Shown piece after piece: positions 7,789 to 15,086 of a stretch of 64,000 nt of DNA. The stretch is taken from NCBI GenBank assembly GCA_945952225.1, contig CAMFHP010000025.1, positions 19,761 to 83,760 on the forward strand, read 5' to 3'. Within the stretch, counting starts at the first letter, position 1; each line of letters starts with the position of its first letter. The translations under genes and the position numbers were made by a program. The notes beneath the pieces are model-generated. The model worked only from the letters and a program-made list of their open reading frames with translations. It ran no database searches and was not told the origin of the DNA. Source of the DNA: an uncultured Myxococcaceae bacterium. Its GTDB lineage: Bacteria > Myxococcota_A > Polyangia > Polyangiales > Ga0077539.

Positions 7789-8466
7789 ATGTTGCACAGT
7801 TTGGGACAGCACTTCAAGGAGGGCGGCTGGGGCATGTGGCCCATCGTCTTCTGGGGCGTGTTCGTGATCGCGATCACGGTCGAGCGCGCGATGTACCTGT
7901 TCAAGTCGTCGATCAACAAGGACGCGTTCCTCTCCAACGTGCAGAAGTGCATCCTGGCGGGCGACGTCGGCCGTGCGATCAAGCTCTGCTCGAGCGCGCA
8001 GGCCCCTCTGGCGCGGATCGTCAAGGCTGGCCTGATGAAGGTCAACCGTCCTGACTCCGAGGTCCAGGCTGCGATGGACGAGTCGGCGCTCCGCGAACTT
8101 CCGAAGCTCGAGCATCGCACCGCGTACCTCGCGCTTCTGTCGAACCTCGCCATGCTCTCGGGCCTTCTCGGCACCATCACCGGCCTCATCGCCGCGTTCG
8201 GCGCGGTGGGTGGTCACGGTGAGGGTGGCCCGACGATCGATCCCGCCCGCAAGGCGGAGCTCCTCGCCGGCGGCATCTCGGAAGCGATGAACTGCACCGC
8301 GTTCGGTCTGATCATCGCGATCCTCGGCCTCATCGCCTTCGCGCTTCTCAACGGCAAGACGCAGGCGCTCGTGGACGACATCAACGAGGCCACCGTGCAG
8401 GTGCTCAACCTCGTGACGAACAACCGCTCGAAGATCAACGTCGCGGGCGCGAAGGACGCTGGCTGA
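7789..8466 (+). CDS. MotA/TolQ/ExbB-family proton channel protein, right set
   Basis: This 225-residue protein has the ExbB/TolQ three-helix layout: first helix WPIVFWGVFVIAITVERAMY, cytoplasmic region with KLCSSAQAPLARIVKAGLMK, then LLSNLAMLSGLLGTITGLIA and the last helix FGLIIAILGLIAFALL. The start at 7789 (MLHSLGQHFKEGGWGM) is set by the strong TGAGGAGG ribosome site; an in-frame ATG at 7690 has none. It is divergent from the left ExbB gene and followed by two ExbD genes, so it should form its own motor with them. The two ExbB copies are clearly diverged from each other. Confidence 0.88.
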   Translation: MLHSLGQHFKEGGWGMWPIVFWGVFVIAITVERAMYLFKSSINKDAFLSNVQKCILAGDVGRAIKLCSSAQAPLARIVKAGLMKVNRPDSEVQAAMDESALRELPKLEHRTAYLALLSNLAMLSGLLGTITGLIAAFGAVGGHGEGGPTIDPARKAELLAGGISEAMNCTAFGLIIAILGLIAFALLNGKTQALVDDINEATVQVLNLVTNNRSKINVAGAKDAG

Positions 8467-8521
8467 GCGACCGGACATGCTCGGCGTCTCTTCAGACCTG
8501 AGCACCACGGAGGCGTAGACC

Positions 8522-8992
8522 ATGGGTGGCGTGTCAGTCGATAGCGGCGGTGGCGGCGGAAAGAAGTCCGTCGACGCACAGATCAACATGGTCCCCATGA
8601 TCGACCTGTTGGTGTCGTGCATCGCCTTCCTCCTGATGACCGCGGTGTGGACGCAGGTGGGGTCGCTGCAGGCGCAGCAGCCCCACGGCGCTCCTTCTCC
8701 CGATCAGCCGCAGGATCAGCCGCAGGACCAGCTCAAGATCCAGATCTCTCCCACGGGGCTCCGCATCGGCGTCAACGCGACCGACATGCGGGACATCAAC
8801 CACGGGCAGCAGCAGTGGGACGAACTCAAGCGTCTGCTTGATGAGCGTCACCGTGCGAACCAGCAGAACCGCGAAGTCTGGCTTCAGCCCGACGGGGCCG
8901 TGTCGTACCAGGAGATCATCCGGGTGATGGACACGGTCTACGAGGTCTACGGACTCGCCTCCCGCAACGAGGTCACGATCCGCTTCCTGTAG
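8522..8992 (+). CDS. ExbD/TolR-family motor protein, right set, first copy
   Basis: This 156-residue protein begins with a Gly-rich flexible segment (SVDSGGGGGKKSVDAQ), then one membrane helix with the essential Asp (NMVPMIDLLVSCIAFLLMTAVW), a Gln/Pro-rich linker with repeated DQPQDQ, and a TolR-type periplasmic domain ending NEVTIRFL. It lies 55 bp after the ExbB gene. The compact periplasmic domain distinguishes it from its 196-residue partner. Function is proton-driven force transmission with the ExbB-type protein, inferred from family. Confidence 0.86.
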   Translation: MGGVSVDSGGGGGKKSVDAQINMVPMIDLLVSCIAFLLMTAVWTQVGSLQAQQPHGAPSPDQPQDQPQDQLKIQISPTGLRIGVNATDMRDINHGQQQWDELKRLLDERHRANQQNREVWLQPDGAVSYQEIIRVMDTVYEVYGLASRNEVTIRFL

Positions 8993-9027
8993 GCGGTCGT
9001 CATCTCCCACTCGCAGCGAGGATCCCG

Positions 9028-9618
9028 ATGCCCGTCAGCAAGCCTGGCAAGATGGCTCACAAGACCGGCCCGCTCGGTCGCCCCGTGGCGGCGAAGCCGG
9101 TTCTCTTTCACGCCCTCCCGCTCCAGTTCGCGCAGAAGCGTCTGCGCGGTGGTGGACACAAGGGCGTCAACGCCGACCTTAACCTCACCTCGATGATCGA
9201 CTACCTCGTCATCACGGTGGTGTTTCTGCTGTCGCAGTTCGGCACGCAGCAGCAGATTCAATCGTCGGCGAACCTCGAGGTTCCGCAGGTCCCCCATGCC
9301 GACGCGCTGATCAGTGCGCCGATCGTGTCGATCTCGGATCAGGCGGTGCTCATGGACGGTCAGCGCATCACGACGCCGCGCGAACTCGCCGGAGTGACCG
9401 ATCGCATCGACCGTCTGTACGAGCGCCTTGATCAGGCCAAGCGCGAGTTCCCCGTGCTCCATCCGGGGGAGACCTTCCAGGGCGACATCGTCTTTCAGAT
9501 CGATCGTCGCGTCAGCTGGCAGGTGATCAAGACTGTCGCGAAGACCTGCGCCCTCGCCGGCTTCACGCGTCTGAACTTCGCCATCACGAAGGGCAACGTT
9601 CCCGCGACGAACGAATAG
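9028..9618 (+). CDS. ExbD/TolR-family motor protein, right set, second copy
   Basis: This 196-residue protein has a long basic cytoplasmic N-terminus (about 45 residues, FAQKRLRGGGHKGVNADL), one membrane helix with the conserved Asp (NLTSMIDYLVITVVFLLSQF) and a periplasmic domain ending FTRLNFAITKGN, the usual TolR closing strand. The long N-terminal extension could contact a cytoplasmic partner, as proposed for motility motors. It starts 35 bp after the first ExbD gene of this set. Confidence 0.86.
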   Translation: MPVSKPGKMAHKTGPLGRPVAAKPVLFHALPLQFAQKRLRGGGHKGVNADLNLTSMIDYLVITVVFLLSQFGTQQQIQSSANLEVPQVPHADALISAPIVSISDQAVLMDGQRITTPRELAGVTDRIDRLYERLDQAKREFPVLHPGETFQGDIVFQIDRRVSWQVIKTVAKTCALAGFTRLNFAITKGNVPATNE

Positions 9619-9667
9619 TTCGCGGCGCGGTCTGTGAAGCGGTACCGCTCACACACCGAGGTGTCCG

Positions 9668-10645
9668 TTGTCCTCTGATCCCCCCTCCGCTCCGCTCCCC
9701 CCGAACGACTCTGAAGCGCCGCACCGCGGGATGATCGCCCGCGGTGACCTGGACTTCCTCCCGCGTGTCAACTGGCGCTTCTGGGCGCCGGTTCTCACCC
9801 TGGTGATCGCGTTTCCAGCCATCTGGACGTATCTGCGCCACCGCGAACTCGAGGCGCGCAGGGGCGAACTGTTGCGTGAGCACGCCGCGCTCACGGGCGA
9901 CCTTGCCAGTCGCTACAACGTCGTGCGTGATCGTCTCGAAGGCCTCGTGCTGCGATCCGTTGGCCCCTACGAGGGCGACCTGCGCGAGCCGACGTTTCAC
10001 CTCGAAGACCTTGCGTCGGGCGCGTCGCTCTATGCCCGCACCCGCCTCGGCGAGATTCACGATCGCAACGATCTCGCAGCATCGATTCGGCATCGTTACG
10101 CAGATCAGGTGATGCCCTGCCTCGGACTCGAAGGGGCCTGGCTGCGCGAACTCTTCGACAAGGGCGCATTCCTCCGTCCTTCGTACGTCGATACCGTGCG
10201 TGGGGCGGACTCTCCCGAACGCATCGCGGCGCTTCGCACAGATCTGCGCGGACGTCTGTCGCGTGATCGCGCGTCGCTCGAACAGGCGCTCGCGCTTCGG
10301 TACTTCGTGCTCGCCGTCGACGAGGCCGCCCTCTCGATCGAAGGGCCGACACGGGTGTACGTGTTCGACGTGACGACGGGGCGTCCGCTCCTGCGGGTGC
10401 GCGGCGAGGGCAACGATCTGGTGCTTGTTCCCTTCCGCATCGCGGGGGTGCCCGCGCCCGCTGCGAATGCCCCGCGTGGACGCACGCCGACGGTGAGCCA
10501 GCACGACTGTTCCGTCGCAAACTCGGTCCGCTCCGCGCTCGGGGTCTCGCCGATGGGACTCACGCACGGCCCTGCGCCTGAGCCGTTCGATCCTTCCGCT
10601 GCGGACGCGTCCAGCGCGACCGATGCAGCGAGTGCGCGCGACTGA
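9668..10645 (+). CDS. Unknown one-helix membrane protein downstream of motor genes
   Basis: This 325-residue protein starts with TTG, preceded by CGAGG at good spacing; a later in-frame ATG at 9731 is the alternative. After a Pro-rich N-terminus, residues about 38-57 form one membrane helix (FWAPVLTLVIAFPAIWTYL), followed by a predicted helical segment (RHRELEARRGELLREHAAL) and a mixed alpha/beta domain presumably in the periplasm. The C-terminus is Ser/Ala/Asp-rich. Two Cys occur, near residues 151 and 280. I recognise no family. Its position 49 bp behind the second ExbD suggests that it may be the periplasmic output or regulator of the motor, in the place TonB or TolA would occupy in other systems. 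Confidence 0.65.
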   Translation: MSSDPPSAPLPPNDSEAPHRGMIARGDLDFLPRVNWRFWAPVLTLVIAFPAIWTYLRHRELEARRGELLREHAALTGDLASRYNVVRDRLEGLVLRSVGPYEGDLREPTFHLEDLASGASLYARTRLGEIHDRNDLAASIRHRYADQVMPCLGLEGAWLRELFDKGAFLRPSYVDTVRGADSPERIAALRTDLRGRLSRDRASLEQALALRYFVLAVDEAALSIEGPTRVYVFDVTTGRPLLRVRGEGNDLVLVPFRIAGVPAPAANAPRGRTPTVSQHDCSVANSVRSALGVSPMGLTHGPAPEPFDPSAADASSATDAASARD

Positions 10646-10762
10646 CGCACCCAGTTCCCAACACTTGACGATCCGTCTTGAACAGCCGACGTTCGGGGCG
10701 CATCACGCCCGTCGGGTACGGTCCGTTGTTGCCAACCGACCCGATGGCCACGAGGAGTGTCC

Positions 10763-11233
10763 GTGCACGACCCCCCTGACGTCGACTCGCTCCGTACGCG
10801 CCTTCGCGACCACGTGCAGCGCAACAAGCTCAAAAGCTCGTCTCGTCGCGAGCTGATCCTCGAGACCCTGGTCTCGATGGGCCGCCACATCACCGCCGAG
10901 GAGCTTCTTCGCGCTGTGCGTGACCGCGATGAGCGCATCGGCGCTGCGACCGTCTACCGAACACTGCGCGTGTTCCAGGACAGCGGGATCGTCACGGAGC
11001 GCCGCTTCGAGGGAGGCGCGACGCGCTTCGAACTCGTCGGCGATCATCACGATCACCTGATCTGCACCTCCTGCGGGCTGATCATCGAGTTCGACGACGA
11101 CAGCATCGAGCGAGAGCAGGCGCGCGTCGCCGCCGCCCATGGCTTCGAGGTGCACTCGCACCGCCACGAGCTCTACGGAATCTGTGCGAGCTGCCGCAAG
11201 GCTCAGCAGCGTCAACGCCCCGCGCGTGCTTGA
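10763..11233 (+). CDS. Fur-family metal- or peroxide-responsive repressor
   Basis: This 156-residue protein has the Fur fold: a winged helix (about 20-85, with HITAEELLRAVRDRDERIG and ATVYRTLRVFQDSGIV) and a metal-binding dimerisation domain with HHDHLICTSCG and a second Cys pair in GICASCRKAQ. The two CxxC pairs indicate the structural zinc site. I chose GTG at 10763, because the GAGGAG ribosome site at 10752-10757 is 5 bases upstream; GTG at 10757 would overlap that site. Fur, Zur, Mur and PerR cannot be told apart by sight. It sits 117 bp after the membrane protein gene and converges with the protease gene 8 bp away. Confidence 0.88.
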   Translation: MHDPPDVDSLRTRLRDHVQRNKLKSSSRRELILETLVSMGRHITAEELLRAVRDRDERIGAATVYRTLRVFQDSGIVTERRFEGGATRFELVGDHHDHLICTSCGLIIEFDDDSIEREQARVAAAHGFEVHSHRHELYGICASCRKAQQRQRPARA

Positions 11234-11241
11234 CCCGTCGG

Positions 11242-12252
11242 CTACTGCAGTCGAATCGGCAGCGGCATGAACAACGCGAAGAAGCACAGCAGCGCGAACA
11301 CGCCGACCCTGCGACGGCCCGGTGAGAGCGGCTCGTCGCCCGTCGGAGGGTGACGGTCGCCGCCGAGGCGCATCACACCGCGCGAGAGCAGCGACCACAT
11401 GCACCATACCGCTGCGGGCGTGAAGGCCGTGCTGTCGAGACGGTCCGTGGGCATCGTCCTCCAGACCCACAGCGCGATCCCTGCGGCGAGCGCGAGGAGC
11501 GCGTACGAGATCCATCGCGACCATCGATCCTGACGGACGCCGAAGAGCGCGTAGGCGACGTGGCCGCCATCGAGCTGTCCGATCGGGAGGAGGTTCATCA
11601 TCGTCACGAAGAAGCCAGTCCACCCGGCGAACGCGACGGGATGAAGCCACACGTCGTGCCCCGCTGGGATCGGTCCGCAGACCACGCGCTTCAATGCGAG
11701 ATACAGCAGCGAGTCGCCCTCGACGATGATGCCCGTTCGACCGCTCATCGGCTCGACCTTCGAAAGCGAGAGCCCGAGGATCGCGACAGGCACCGCCACG
11801 GCGAGGCCCGCGAGGGGACCGCTGGCGCCGATGTCGATGAGCGCGTCGCGCGTGCGAATCCGTCCACGCATGGCGATCACCGCCCCCATCGTGCCGAACA
11901 GGTTGGGGAACGGGATGAACATCGGCAGGCTCGCACGCACTCGATGACGACGCGCCATGAGGTAGTGCCCGAACTCGTGGCACAGCAGGATCGCGAGGAG
12001 CGGAACGGCGAACACCCAGCCCTTCGCCGTCGCCCAGAGCATGGCGCGCAGCGCGATGACAACTCCCTCGGGACGGCGCTGCGTGAAGTACTCCAGCGGT
12101 TCGTGTTGGAGCACCTGGCCCGCGCCCACGTAGAACGTGCTGCACACGGTCAGGAGGAACAGCGCCAACGGGAGGCGCCAACGGAGCGGCTCCGGCGCAT
12201 CGGGCACATCGGACTCGGGGCCGAATTCGGCGGATGGTTCGTCGGAGCGCAC
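11242..12252 (-). CDS. Site-2-type intramembrane zinc metalloprotease (M50)
   Basis: This 336-residue protein should cut membrane-embedded substrates such as anti-sigma factors. The zinc motif HEFGH is in LAILLCHEFGHYLMARRH, and the second site NLLPIGQLDGGHVAYALFG supplies the third ligand Asp. About six to seven hydrophobic segments are visible, starting with LPLALFLLTVCSTFYVGAG. No PDZ domain is seen, so it resembles the compact SpoIVFB/plant EGY type rather than RseP. The start is the GTG at 12252 (MRSDEPSAEFGPESDV), which lies 14 bp behind the stop of the SctL-like gene; the frame is open further upstream. It is the third gene of a minus-strand run with the two genes at 12267-13342. Confidence 0.85.
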   Translation of the reverse strand: MRSDEPSAEFGPESDVPDAPEPLRWRLPLALFLLTVCSTFYVGAGQVLQHEPLEYFTQRRPEGVVIALRAMLWATAKGWVFAVPLLAILLCHEFGHYLMARRHRVRASLPMFIPFPNLFGTMGAVIAMRGRIRTRDALIDIGASGPLAGLAVAVPVAILGLSLSKVEPMSGRTGIIVEGDSLLYLALKRVVCGPIPAGHDVWLHPVAFAGWTGFFVTMMNLLPIGQLDGGHVAYALFGVRQDRWSRWISYALLALAAGIALWVWRTMPTDRLDSTAFTPAAVWCMWSLLSRGVMRLGGDRHPPTGDEPLSPGRRRVGVFALLCFFALFMPLPIRLQ

Positions 12253-12266
12253 GCGGGGCCGTAGAT

Positions 12267-12785
12267 CTACACGATGGGCGCGCGCACATCGAGAATGCGC
12301 GCAACGTGTTCGAGGAGCGCGTCGAGACGCGCGTTGTAGGTTCCCAGCTCGGTCTCGACGAACACGCCGCCGCGTTCGAGCGTGGCGTCGCCCTCGACGA
12401 GCAGGTCGTCGTCTCGACGTCCCACACGCCACAGTCGTCGGAGCCCTTCATCGAGTGCCTCGGCGTCGTCGGGATGCACGCGCACACGCATCACGCGAGC
12501 GCGCCGCATTCGGGTCATCGCCTCGCGGGTGTGGCGTGCAACCAGTTCTCGCGACAGCGCGTGATCGCGAGCGAGGAGCGTGCGAACCACCTCCAGCGAG
12601 AGCGTCACGACATCGTCGAGGCGAGCCTCCATCGCACGCGCATGCACCTCTCCGACGGTGATCAACAGGGCCGCACGTTCGGCGCGCGCCTGTTCACATG
12701 CGAGTGCGAGCATCGCATTGGCCTCCGCGCGGCGTGACGCAATGGGGGTCGCATCGTCACGTCGCCCGAGGCGTCGGAGCGTCAC
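12267..12785 (-). CDS. FliH/SctL-family type III secretion stator protein
   Basis: This 172-residue protein resembles FliH/SctL (YscL), which tethers the type III export ATPase to the sorting platform. It has a helical N-terminal half (RRAEANAMLALACEQARAE, predicted coiled coil) and the diagnostic C-terminal domain: VMRVRVHPDDAEAL, then LLVEGDATLERGGVFVETEL and GTYNARLDALLEHVARIL, matching the family pattern P-x-D ... D-x-x-L-x-x-GG-x-x-x-E-T-x-x-G. Start GTG at 12785 overlaps the stop of the upstream gene (GTGA) with GGAGG 5 bases before it, so translation is coupled. No other secretion or flagellar gene is present in the window, which makes this an isolated stator gene. Confidence 0.72.
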   Translation of the reverse strand: MTLRRLGRRDDATPIASRRAEANAMLALACEQARAERAALLITVGEVHARAMEARLDDVVTLSLEVVRTLLARDHALSRELVARHTREAMTRMRRARVMRVRVHPDDAEALDEGLRRLWRVGRRDDDLLVEGDATLERGGVFVETELGTYNARLDALLEHVARILDVRAPIV

Positions 12786-13342
12786 GATTGCCTCCACGTG
12801 CGGGCGAACTCGGCGCACTGCGTGTGACGACCCAGCACGCGGATCGATCGCTCCCACGCGATCTGAGCGGGTGTGATCACGTCGCCCTCACCGCGCAGTG
12901 CGCAGAGCAGGATCGCGAACGACAGCGTCGGTGGGGTGCGACGGTGCGCGCGCGTTCCCTGGGCGACGAGCCAGGTGGTCGTTCGCGTGGCGACGGCCGC
13001 GAGGGGAGGGAGACGCGCATGCGATGCGATCGCCGTGAGGTCGCGCTCGTCGAACATTCGCACGGCGCGATCGCGCGTGACCGCATCCACAGCACGGAGC
13101 CAGCGCGCGTAGAGCGCAGCGCCCTCGTGGCGATCGAACGGGCGTGGCGCGTGTGGCGCGAGGTCGGTGCGGAGCTTCGCGATGGCATGGGCGATGGCCA
13201 CGCGATCACCCGCGCTTCGGAGACTGCGATGAAGCGAGATCGCCGACGAGCGGTCGGGATCGTCGAGCAGCATCCAGCTCGGAACGTCACCCGCGAGCGA
13301 GGCCGTCGCGACCGCTGCACGCACTCGTATCGGCGCCACCAC
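12782..13342 (-). CDS. Unrecognised gene coupled to sctL-like gene (SctK position)
   Basis: This gene gives about 186 residues from the GTG at 13342 (a second GTG lies at 13339, and the frame is open upstream). The protein is helical, rich in Arg/Ala, with conserved-looking segments FDRHEGAALYARWLRAV and PPTLSFAILLCALRGEGD and a C-terminus CAEFARTWRQS. It has no signal peptide or membrane helix. Its stop overlaps the start of the SctL-like gene, and in type III secretion operons sctK usually precedes sctL, so an SctK-type sorting-platform subunit is a reasonable guess from position. I cannot support that from motifs. Confidence 0.5.
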   Translation of the reverse strand: MVAPIRVRAAVATASLAGDVPSWMLLDDPDRSSAISLHRSLRSAGDRVAIAHAIAKLRTDLAPHAPRPFDRHEGAALYARWLRAVDAVTRDRAVRMFDERDLTAIASHARLPPLAAVATRTTTWLVAQGTRAHRRTPPTLSFAILLCALRGEGDVITPAQIAWERSIRVLGRHTQCAEFARTWRQS

Positions 13343-13436
13343 GCGCGAACTCTGCCACGGTGCTGAGGGCCGCAACAATCGCCCGCGTCGCCGAAAACTC
13401 GCGGAGCTCTCGCGGGGTGAAGTAACGCTCCCCGCG

Positions 13437-15080
13437 GTGGACGTGGTGAAGCGCTCGTCGTGGTGGATCTGCCTGCTCGTGTGGCTCCTCGTGTGCTCCG
13501 CGCCCGCGACGGCATTCGCGTGGACCGAGGCGCGCCCGTCGGGGCTGTCGACGGAGGTCGCGATCGATCGCGATGGAGCCGCCATCGTCTCACTTCGCGT
13601 GCGCTGGACGGTGCTCGGCGGACGGATGCACCAGTTCGATGTCGCCGAGCTCCCCACGGATCACACGCTCCTGGAGGCCTCGGCCGTCGCGGGCAACGGT
13701 GCGGTCGTTCCCGTCGCGACGCGTGCGCCCGCGCCCGATCGCATCGAGGTCACGCTCGGTGATGAGACCCGCGGCGTGCGGCGCGGCACGGTCGATGTGC
13801 TGATCCGGTACGCGACCTCGCTGCGCGCGCAGGGCGCGATTCGCAGCGCCGGCGACGAGGCGGTGATCGAGGTCGCGACGGTGCCGTGGGGACGTGCGAT
13901 CGAGGGGGTCGAGCTGCGCGTGGTGCTGCCCTTGAGCGTGCGTCGCGCGCAGTGGATCTCCGACGCGATCCCTGGCGTGCAGTCATCGAATGCGGTGGAA
14001 CTCTCACGCGATGTCGTCCGCGCCGTACGCGGACAGCTCCCCGCGAATGAGCGCTGGGTCGCTCGCGTCGCCGCAGATCCGCGGGTGTTTCCATGGCTCA
14101 CGAGAAACGCGGCGCAGCGCGTGGTGACCGTGCGTCGCGCGCGTCCTGCCTATGCGACGACACTCGCACTCTGCGCGGGGCTGCTCCTCTCGCTCGGCCT
14201 TCTCGCACACGCGCTGCGGCGCTCGGGGCATTCGCCGCCCCACGCCCTGCGTCTTCTGGCCATCGCAGCGACGGGGCTTGTGTTGCAGTCGCTCCACGCG
14301 ATGCAGATGCCCGGCGCACTCACGCTCGGAACGCTGGCCCTCGCGATCGCGACGCTTCGCGCGCTTCCTGCTGCCCCGATCGCGGTCGGTGCCATTGCCA
14401 CCCGCGTGGTCGCGCGCACGGTGTCGGAGCGCGACCTCGCACGCCTCGCTCCGATGCGCATGCTTCGCCTCCGCGCGGTGGCGCTCACGATCGCGCTCGC
14501 CGCGGTGGTCGCCCTCGTACTCGCCGCGACGCAGGCGAACACCTGGGCCTCGGTGATCGCCACCGACCTCGCCATGGCCTCTCTCGCAGGCGCCGTGTGG
14601 ATCTCTCGCAGCGCGCCATCAAGCACCCTCGCGGCGCTTTGGGCCGTCGGTCGTCGCGTGCACGTCTTCGCGCGATGGAGCGCCCGCTGTCGCATCGCGT
14701 GGCGCGTGCGTGGCGATCTGTGCGCGGGAGGCGCGCTCTCGTTCCGCGTCGTGCCGCTGCCGGGGTGGCGGCTGTCGCGCGGGCTCCGCGCGATCGAGTG
14801 CGCGTGCGAGGGCGAGGGCGTGCAGCTCCGCGTGCGCTTCGAGGTCGGCGCGCCGGTGGAGCGGCCGGTTCGCATGCTCGCGACGCGTGTGGGCCACGTG
14901 GTGATGGCGCCCGATGGAGAGGCCGCAGAACTCCGCGTCGACCTCGTGGCCGTTGACGAAGACGTCGCGCTCGAAGGGCTCCGCGCGATGCTCGATGAGA
15001 TGTTCGTGAAGGCGCCCCGCGCGCGCAGCGCCGAGCGTCACGACGCGGCCGACGTCTCCGACGACCGCGCGACGACCTGA
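13437..15080 (+). CDS. Large predicted membrane protein of unknown function
   Basis: This 547-residue protein has an N-terminal signal sequence (WWICLLVWLLVCSAPATAFA) and an exported beta-rich domain (about 30-225, with VAIDRDGAAIVSLRVRWTVL). About five membrane helices follow (roughly 238-385, for example TTLALCAGLLLSLGLLAHAL), and a soluble C-terminal part is about 150 residues long. This layout of exported domain, helix cluster and cytoplasmic tail resembles DUF2207-type proteins, but no diagnostic motif is visible. GTG at 13437 is chosen; GTG codons at 13443 and 13446 are equally possible. It is divergent from the gene at 12782-13342 and converges with the LarA-like gene 6 bp away. Confidence 0.65.
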   Translation: MDVVKRSSWWICLLVWLLVCSAPATAFAWTEARPSGLSTEVAIDRDGAAIVSLRVRWTVLGGRMHQFDVAELPTDHTLLEASAVAGNGAVVPVATRAPAPDRIEVTLGDETRGVRRGTVDVLIRYATSLRAQGAIRSAGDEAVIEVATVPWGRAIEGVELRVVLPLSVRRAQWISDAIPGVQSSNAVELSRDVVRAVRGQLPANERWVARVAADPRVFPWLTRNAAQRVVTVRRARPAYATTLALCAGLLLSLGLLAHALRRSGHSPPHALRLLAIAATGLVLQSLHAMQMPGALTLGTLALAIATLRALPAAPIAVGAIATRVVARTVSERDLARLAPMRMLRLRAVALTIALAAVVALVLAATQANTWASVIATDLAMASLAGAVWISRSAPSSTLAALWAVGRRVHVFARWSARCRIAWRVRGDLCAGGALSFRVVPLPGWRLSRGLRAIECACEGEGVQLRVRFEVGAPVERPVRMLATRVGHVVMAPDGEAAELRVDLVAVDEDVALEGLRAMLDEMFVKAPRARSAERHDAADVSDDRATT

Positions 15081-15086
15081 AGGGAT

